From contig NZ_JAANNO010000008.1 in NCBI RefSeq assembly GCF_011250645.1, forward strand, positions 77,894 through 141,893: DNA of 64,000 nt, written 5' to 3'. Of this stretch, positions 58,915 through 64,000 are shown piece by piece. The first letter of the stretch is position 1; every line of letters starts with the position of its first letter. Both the position numbers and the translations under genes were made by a program. The notes below the pieces were generated by a model that saw only the letters and a list, made by a program, of their open reading frames with translations, made no database searches and was not told where the DNA came from. Source of the stretch: Motilibacter aurantiacus (lineage in GTDB: Bacteria > Actinomycetota > Actinomycetes > Motilibacterales > Motilibacteraceae).

Positions 58915-59634
58915 CTACTCGCCGTCCCCGGCGGGCGCGTCGACCTCGCGCATCTCGTTCGTGATGTCCGCCTCGGAGCCGCTGGCGGGAAGGAAGAAGT
59001 GCTGGTGGCCGAGGCCGGCGTCGATGGTCACGAGGTCGAGCTGCTGGGCGCCCGCGGACCAGAGGCGGGCGGCCGCGTCGCGCTGCTCGACGGCGAGGGC
59101 GGCCAGGCCGTCGCGCTCTGCCCCCGTCGCGGCCGCGCCGGCGGCGTAGGTGCGCAGGGCGAGGTCGAACTGGCGTGAGGCCGAGGAGAAGGCCTCGTAC
59201 GCCACGTTGTAGCCCGTCGTGCCGTTGGGCTCGGCAGCGAAGCCCTCGGCGAGCCGGGAGGCCTCCTGCCGCCACTTGTCCAGCGTCGCCGCGTCGGCCC
59301 AGCTGGGGTCGCCACCGCCCACGGGCAGGACCGCGGCGATCTCGCGCAGCAGCGGGAGGTAGTCCTTCTGCGCTGCCGACACCGTGTCGAGCAGCTCCTT
59401 GGCCTGGGCGCTCGCCTGCTCCTTCTGCTCGGCGCTCAGCTGGGCCGCGATGGCCTCGATCGACCCCTCGGCCGGGCCGTCCGGCTTGCCCACGGCGTAG
59501 CCGATCCAGGCGCTCATGGCGATGACCAGCGCCGCGAGAACGGCCACGAAGGTCGCGCGCGGGGCCGCACTCCGCTCCTGCACCGGCTGCGGGCGGACGG
59601 GACGCGGGCTGGACGGGGTGGTACGCGTTGCCAT
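58915..59634 (-). CDS. Membrane-anchored extracytoplasmic helical protein, unknown function
   Basis: No family is recognised for this 239-residue protein. A Pro-rich cytoplasmic N-terminus (about 1-27) is followed by one transmembrane helix (ATFVAVLAALVIAMSAWIGYAV) and an extracellular, mostly helical, acidic domain (AQLSAEQKEQASAQAKELLDTV, AATLDKWRQEASRLAEGF). AAGGAGAG precedes ATG 59634 at about 8 bases. It is divergent from cydABDC (180-base gap), so a link to the cytochrome bd oxidase or a haem-binding role is conceivable but unproven. Confidence 0.7.
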   Translation of the reverse strand: MATRTTPSSPRPVRPQPVQERSAAPRATFVAVLAALVIAMSAWIGYAVGKPDGPAEGSIEAIAAQLSAEQKEQASAQAKELLDTVSAAQKDYLPLLREIAAVLPVGGGDPSWADAATLDKWRQEASRLAEGFAAEPNGTTGYNVAYEAFSSASRQFDLALRTYAAGAAATGAERDGLAALAVEQRDAAARLWSAGAQQLDLVTIDAGLGHQHFFLPASGSEADITNEMREVDAPAGDGE

Positions 59635-59814
59635 GGAGCGCTCTCCTTCGAGCTCTGCCGGTCTTCCGGTCGTGCGGGCCCCATCCTCCCCCGGGCGGCC
59701 CGGCCGCGTCAGCGGCTTCGCTGGCAAACGCGCGCCGGCCCGGTGACCCCGGTCCCGCCGCCGGGTGACCAAGGTCCCTGGCCGGCCCCGGCCCGATCAC
59801 GGAGCCTGCTTGCC

Positions 59815-61215
59815 GTGGACGCACTCGATCTTGCCCGCTGGCAGTTCGGAATCACGACGGTCTACCACTTCCTCTTCGTCCCCCTGACGATCGGGCTGTC
59901 GGTTCTCGTCGCCGGGCTGCAGACGGCGTGGCACCGGACCGGCAAGGAGCACTACCTCCGGGCGACCAAGTTCTGGGGGAAGCTCTTCCTGATCAACTTC
60001 GCCATCGGGGTCGCGACCGGGATCGTGCAGGAGTTCCAGTTCGGCATGGCCTGGAGCGACTACTCGCGCTTCGTCGGCGACGTGTTCGGTGCACCGCTCG
60101 CGATGGAGGCCCTGCTCGCGTTCTTCCTCGAGTCGACCTTCCTCGGGCTCTGGATCTTCGGCTGGGACCGGCTGCCCCAGCGGGTGCACCTGGCGACGAT
60201 CTGGCTCGCCGCGATCGGGACCTGGCTCTCCGCCGCCTTCATCCTCGCCGCGAACTCCTGGATGCAGCACCCGGTGGGGTACGCGGTCGACCCCGAGACG
60301 GGCAAGGCCCGGCTCACGGACATCGTGGCCGTGCTGACGAACTCGACGTTCCTCGCGGCGTACCCGCACACGATCACGGCGTCGCTCGTGACCGGTGGCG
60401 CCTTCATGATCGGGGTCAGCGCCTGGCACCTGGCCCGCCGGCGGGACGTCGACGTCTTCTCCCCCTGCCTGCGGCTCGCCCTCGTCGTGACGCTCGTGGG
60501 CTCCGTCGGGGTCGCCGTCAGCGGTGACGTCCAGGCCAAGGTCATGACCGAGCAGCAGCCGATGAAGATGGCCGCGGCCGAGGCCCTCTACCAGACCTCG
60601 GAGCCGGCGTCGTTCTCGGTCCTCACGATCGGCACCCCGGACGGCTCCGAGGAGCTGTGGAGCTGGCGGGTCCCCCACGTGCTGTCGTTCATGGCCACGG
60701 GCGACCCGGACGGCGAGGTCGAGGGCATCGACGACGTCCAGGCCGCGATGGTGCAGCGGTACGGCCCCGGCGACTACCGGCCCAACGTCCCCGTCACCTA
60801 CTGGGCCTTCCGCTACATGATGGGCTTCGGCGCCCTGTCGGCCGTGCTCGCCGGGGCGCTGCTGTGGCTGACCCGTCGTCGGCGGCTGCCGACGAACACG
60901 TGGGTGTGGCGGACCGCCGTGCTGTCCATCGGGTTCCCCTTCGCGGCCAACTCCGCGGGCTGGGTCTTCACGGAGATGGGCCGGCAGCCGTGGTCGGTCT
61001 TCGGGGTGCTGCGGACCGAGGACAGCGTCTCGCCGTCCATGTCCACGGCCACGGTGGCGACCAGCCTCGCCGTCTTCACCCTGCTCTACGGCGCGCTCGC
61101 CGTCATCGAGCTCGGCCTGCTCACGAAGTACGCCAAGGCCGGCCCGCCGCAGCTGCACCACGACGACCCGACCGCCGCCGAGGACGACGAGCCCGTTCTC
61201 GCGTTCGCCTACTGA
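59815..61215 (+). CDS. cydA: Cytochrome bd ubiquinol oxidase subunit I
   Basis: The 466-residue membrane subunit carries haems b558, b595 and d and oxidises quinol. DLARWQFGITTVYHFLFVPLTIG holds the N-terminal haem His, FGMAWSDYSRFVGDVFGAPLA and FTEMGRQPWSVFGVLRT (the GRQPW signature) are diagnostic. The Q-loop is of the short type. GTG 59815 places the start just before the conserved LARWQF; GGAG lies about 10 bases upstream. It heads the cydABDC operon, used for respiration at low oxygen. Confidence 0.95.
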   Translation: MDALDLARWQFGITTVYHFLFVPLTIGLSVLVAGLQTAWHRTGKEHYLRATKFWGKLFLINFAIGVATGIVQEFQFGMAWSDYSRFVGDVFGAPLAMEALLAFFLESTFLGLWIFGWDRLPQRVHLATIWLAAIGTWLSAAFILAANSWMQHPVGYAVDPETGKARLTDIVAVLTNSTFLAAYPHTITASLVTGGAFMIGVSAWHLARRRDVDVFSPCLRLALVVTLVGSVGVAVSGDVQAKVMTEQQPMKMAAAEALYQTSEPASFSVLTIGTPDGSEELWSWRVPHVLSFMATGDPDGEVEGIDDVQAAMVQRYGPGDYRPNVPVTYWAFRYMMGFGALSAVLAGALLWLTRRRRLPTNTWVWRTAVLSIGFPFAANSAGWVFTEMGRQPWSVFGVLRTEDSVSPSMSTATVATSLAVFTLLYGALAVIELGLLTKYAKAGPPQLHHDDPTAAEDDEPVLAFAY

Positions 61216-61224
61216 GGCCGAGAG

Positions 61225-62283
61225 ATGACGCTGCCCGACTTCTGGTTCCTGCTGATCGCCGTCCTGTGGGCCGGCTACTTCGTGCTCGAGGCCTTCGACT
61301 TCGGCGTGGGCGCCCTGCTCCCGTTCCTGGCCGAGGACGACGTTGACCGCCGCGTGGTGGTCAACACCATCGGCCCGGTCTGGGACGGCAACGAGGTGTG
61401 GCTGCTCACCGCCGGTGGCGCGACGTTCGCCGCCTTCCCGGACTGGTACGCCACGCTCTTCAGCGGGTTCTACCTGCCGCTCCTGGCGATCCTGGTCGCG
61501 CTCATCGTGCGCGGGGTGGCCTTCGAGTACCGCGGCAAGGTCGACTCCGACCGCTGGCGGCGCGGCTGGGACCGGTGCATTTTTTGGGGAAGCGTGGTTC
61601 CTGCATTCCTCTGGGGGGTGGCGTTCGCCAACATCGTGCGCGGAGTCCCCCTCGACCGCGACCACGAGCTCACCGGCTCGGTGCTGGGCCTGCTCAACCC
61701 GTACGCCCTGCTCGGCGGGGTCACCACGCTCAGCGTGTTCGTGCTGCACGGTGCGGTCTTCCTCGCGCTGCGCACCACGGACGAGCTGCGCGTGCGGGCG
61801 CGCCGCACCGCCCGGTCGACCGGTGCCGTCGCCGTGCCCGCCGCTGCGGCCTTCCTGCTCTGGTCGTTGCTGCAGCGCGGGGACGCCGTCGCCGTGGTGC
61901 TGGCGGTGGTAGCGGCGGCGGCGCTCGTCGCGGCGCTGGCCGCCAACGAGGGCGGGCGGGAGGGCTGGGCGTTCACGCTGACCGCCACGACCGTCCTCGC
62001 GACGACCGCGTGCCTGTTCGTCGCGCTGTTCCCCGCCGTCATGCCCTCCTCGGGCGACCCGGCGGGCACGCTCACGGTCGTGAACGCGGCCTCGGGGGCG
62101 TACACGCTGACGATCATGTCCTGGGCGGCGGTGCTGTTCACCCCTGTCGTGCTGGCCTACCAGGGCTGGACCTACTGGGTGTTCCGCAAGCGCGTCACAC
62201 GGGGTGCCATCCCCGCGCCGGCCGGCCTCGTGCCGGCGCCCCGCCGGGGCGGCTCGCCCCGCGCGACGGCGGGCCGGCCGTGA
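61225..62283 (+). CDS. cydB: Cytochrome bd ubiquinol oxidase subunit II
   Basis: The 352-residue membrane subunit pairs with CydA. FWFLLIAVLWAGYFVLEAFDFGVG, GPVWDGNEVWLLTAGGATFAAFP and AFEYRGKV are family hallmarks. It begins 9 bases after the cydA stop and overlaps cydD by 4 bases. The stretch 61577-61616 has a T6 run and many A/T-ending codons (ATT TTT TGG GGA, GTT CCT GCA) unlike the rest of the gene. The last 40 residues are a basic Pro/Ala/Gly tail. Confidence 0.94.
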   Translation: MTLPDFWFLLIAVLWAGYFVLEAFDFGVGALLPFLAEDDVDRRVVVNTIGPVWDGNEVWLLTAGGATFAAFPDWYATLFSGFYLPLLAILVALIVRGVAFEYRGKVDSDRWRRGWDRCIFWGSVVPAFLWGVAFANIVRGVPLDRDHELTGSVLGLLNPYALLGGVTTLSVFVLHGAVFLALRTTDELRVRARRTARSTGAVAVPAAAAFLLWSLLQRGDAVAVVLAVVAAAALVAALAANEGGREGWAFTLTATTVLATTACLFVALFPAVMPSSGDPAGTLTVVNAASGAYTLTIMSWAAVLFTPVVLAYQGWTYWVFRKRVTRGAIPAPAGLVPAPRRGGSPRATAGRP

Positions 62284-63941
62284 AGCCGGTCGACCCGCGG
62301 TTGCTGCGCCGGGTGGGCGCCGCCCGGCGCTTCGTCGCCCTGTGCGTCGCCCTCGGGCTGGCCGGGACCGCCCTGATCCTCGGGCAGGCCGTCCTGCTCG
62401 CCGACGTCCTCGCCGACGTGATGAGCGACGGCGCCGGCCTCGCTCACGTCCGTGGCTCCCTCGGGCTGCTCTGCCTCGGGCTCCTCGCCCGGGCCGTGCT
62501 CGCGTGGGGCGGCGAGGTCGCCGCGGCCCGGGCCGGCGCGGCCGTCCGCTCCGAGCTGCGCCGGGACCTGCTCCGGCACGCGCTCGCGCTGGGCCCGGGG
62601 TGGCTGTCCGGGCAGCGCACCGGCGAGCTCACGACGCTCGCCGGACGAGGGCTCGACGCGCTGGACCCGTACTTCGCCCGCTACGTCCCGCAGCTGGTGC
62701 TCGCCGCCGTCGTCCCGCTGGCCGTCGGGGTCAGGGCCCTGTCGGTGGACCTCACCACCGCGGCCGTCATCGGGCTCACCGTGCCGCTCGTCCCCGTCTT
62801 CATGGTGCTCGTCGGGCTCGCGACGCAGCGCAGCAACGAGCGGCGGTGGAAGGCGCTGTCCACACTGGGCGGGCACTTCCTCGACACGGTGACCGGGCTC
62901 CCCGTCCTCAAGGCGTTCGGCCGCTCGCGCGCGCAGGCCGGCCTCGTCCGCCCGGCGACCGACCGCTACCGGCGTGAGGCGATGGCCACCCTGCGGGTGG
63001 CGTTCCTCAGCTCGCTCGTCCTGGAGCTGCTGTCGACCCTGTCTGTCGCCATGGTCGCGGTCCTCGTCGGCGTCCGACTGGTCGACGGGAGCCTGGATCT
63101 GCGAACCGGGCTTCTGGTGCTGCTGCTGGCCCCGGAGGCCTACCTTCCGCTGCGCCGGGTGGGGGAGCACTACCACGCGAGCGTCGAGGGGATGGCCGCC
63201 GCGCAGCGGGCCTGCGACCTGCTCGCCGAGCCGCTGCCGGCGCGGGGCAGCCACCGTGACGTGCCCGATCCCCGGGAGGCGCCGGTCGCCCTGCGCGGGG
63301 TCTCGCTCCGCCACCCGGGGGCGGAGTCGGACGTGCTGACGGGGCTGGACCTCACGCTCGTCCCCGGCACGGTGACCGCGCTGGTCGGCCCGAGCGGCGC
63401 CGGCAAGTCCACCGTGCTGTCCGCGGTTCTCGGCCTGCTGCCGTGCCGGCAGGGCGCGGTCACCGTCGGCGGGAGCGACCTCGCCGACGTCGACCGGGAG
63501 GCGTGGTGGGAGCGGGTCGCCTGGGTCCCCCAGCGGGCCCGGCTCGTGACCGGCACCGTCGCGCAGAACCTGCGGCTCGCGAAGCCGGGCGCGACCGACG
63601 CCGAGCTCGCGGAGGCCGCGGCGCTCGCGCTGCTCGACGTACCCCTCGACGCACAGGTCGGGGAGCGCGGCGAGCAGGTCTCGGGCGGCCAGCGGCGCCG
63701 TGTCGCGCTCGCCCGCGCGCTGCTGCGCGACGCCTCGCTCGTCGTGCTGGACGAGCCGACCGAGGGGCTGGACGCGGTGACGGAGGCCGACGTCGTGCGG
63801 GTCCTGCGGCGCCTGCGCCACCGGGAGCGGCCGGCCACGGTCCTGCTCGTGACCCACCGGCCCGCGCTGCTGGCGCTCTGCGACTCGGTGCACCACCTCG
63901 GCGCCCCGGTACGCCGCCCTGCCGCGCAGCTGGCCGCATGA
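62280..63941 (+). CDS. cydD: Thiol reductant ABC exporter subunit CydD
   Basis: The 553-residue ABC exporter half has an N-terminal membrane domain (about 1-310, six helices) and a C-terminal ATPase: Walker A GPSGAGKST, signature VSGGQRRRVALARALL, Walker B LVVLDEPTEGLD and H in LVTHRPALL. CydDC exports cysteine and glutathione, needed to assemble cytochrome bd. GTG 62280 overlaps cydB by 4 bases. The stop overlaps cydC by 4 bases. Confidence 0.93.
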   Translation: MKPVDPRLLRRVGAARRFVALCVALGLAGTALILGQAVLLADVLADVMSDGAGLAHVRGSLGLLCLGLLARAVLAWGGEVAAARAGAAVRSELRRDLLRHALALGPGWLSGQRTGELTTLAGRGLDALDPYFARYVPQLVLAAVVPLAVGVRALSVDLTTAAVIGLTVPLVPVFMVLVGLATQRSNERRWKALSTLGGHFLDTVTGLPVLKAFGRSRAQAGLVRPATDRYRREAMATLRVAFLSSLVLELLSTLSVAMVAVLVGVRLVDGSLDLRTGLLVLLLAPEAYLPLRRVGEHYHASVEGMAAAQRACDLLAEPLPARGSHRDVPDPREAPVALRGVSLRHPGAESDVLTGLDLTLVPGTVTALVGPSGAGKSTVLSAVLGLLPCRQGAVTVGGSDLADVDREAWWERVAWVPQRARLVTGTVAQNLRLAKPGATDAELAEAAALALLDVPLDAQVGERGEQVSGGQRRRVALARALLRDASLVVLDEPTEGLDAVTEADVVRVLRRLRHRERPATVLLVTHRPALLALCDSVHHLGAPVRRPAAQLAA

Positions 63942-64000
63942 GCGCCTCGCCGCTGGCCCAGGTGGCCCTGGCACCGCTGCGCCGGCCGACGGCCCTGCGG
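63938..64000 (+). CDS. cydC: Thiol reductant ABC exporter subunit CydC, start only
   Basis: ATG 63938 overlaps the cydD stop by 4 bases, and 21 codons follow before the window edge (MSASPLAQVALAPLRRP). Identity as cydC rests on the standard cydABDC order, not on recognisable domains. Confidence 0.65.
   Translation, partial: MSASPLAQVALAPLRRPTALR

Noticed and set aside
59743-59814. Earlier start for cydA
   Set aside because: The extra 24 residues (Pro-rich) are absent from the conserved CydA N-terminus, and GTG 59815 sits at the correct place.

Overview
The window is 64 kb of very GC-rich DNA with dense, mostly G/C-ending codons, frequent GTG and TTG starts, 4-base stop/start overlaps, GGAGG-type ribosome sites and several starts without any leader. 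Gene content (Lrp-ddaH-rocD, BkdABC-type dehydrogenase, GH15 trehalase-like enzyme, DUF6458, cydABDC, F420/LLM oxidoreductase, ROK and STAS proteins) points to an actinobacterium, aerobic, soil-type and possibly motile. A genus cannot be fixed from the sequence alone. No tRNA, rRNA, CRISPR array, insertion sequence or phage gene was recognised.

Layout. 3-5729: one tightly overlapping operon of a Liv-type ABC transporter (permease and two ATPases) followed by a Gfo/Idh/MocA oxidoreductase, a DUF993 TIM-barrel protein and a sugar isomerase/epimerase-like protein. 5743-9142: a promoter with a perfect LacI-type operator drives a secreted PQQ-type sugar dehydrogenase with LamG domain and a secreted ThuA protein. 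9232-21163 (mostly minus strand): HAD hydrolase, a large secreted reprolysin-like metalloprotease, ddaH-rocD with a divergent Lrp regulator, cupin, MFS exporter, a GAF-GGDEF-EAL protein, an LLM oxidoreductase and a STAS protein. 21397-28409: GH15 enzyme, a broken AbiEi-like gene, DedA, HisC-like aminotransferase, a Pro/Thr-rich secreted protein and a neutral zinc metallopeptidase.

28634-41306: E1alpha/E1beta/E2 oxo-acid dehydrogenase operon, a small zinc-ribbon-like protein, nitrilase, secreted alpha/beta hydrolase, orphan cytosine-C5 methyltransferase, two SDR enzymes, STAS protein and an NHLRC2-like thioredoxin. 41447-50040: a membrane GGDEF protein, GabD-type dehydrogenase, DUF6458, GDPD plus flippase-like pair, response regulator, Vsr endonuclease and a GAF/PAS histidine kinase. 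50191-58824: secreted S15 peptidase, a 1607-residue secreted ThuA-ThuA-PQQ dehydrogenase-PKD-CBM6 protein and a ROK regulator. 58915-64000: an anchored hypothetical protein and the cytochrome bd operon cydABDC, cut by the window end.

How it fits together. The strongest theme is sugar handling outside the cell. Two loci 43 kb apart pair ThuA domains with PQQ-type sugar dehydrogenase domains and sit beside sugar-type regulators or operators (LacI-like operator, ROK repressor). One locus directly follows an importer-oxidoreductase-isomerase operon. I infer an oxidative sugar or glycoside pathway that begins extracellularly and ends in the cytoplasm; the substrate is unknown.
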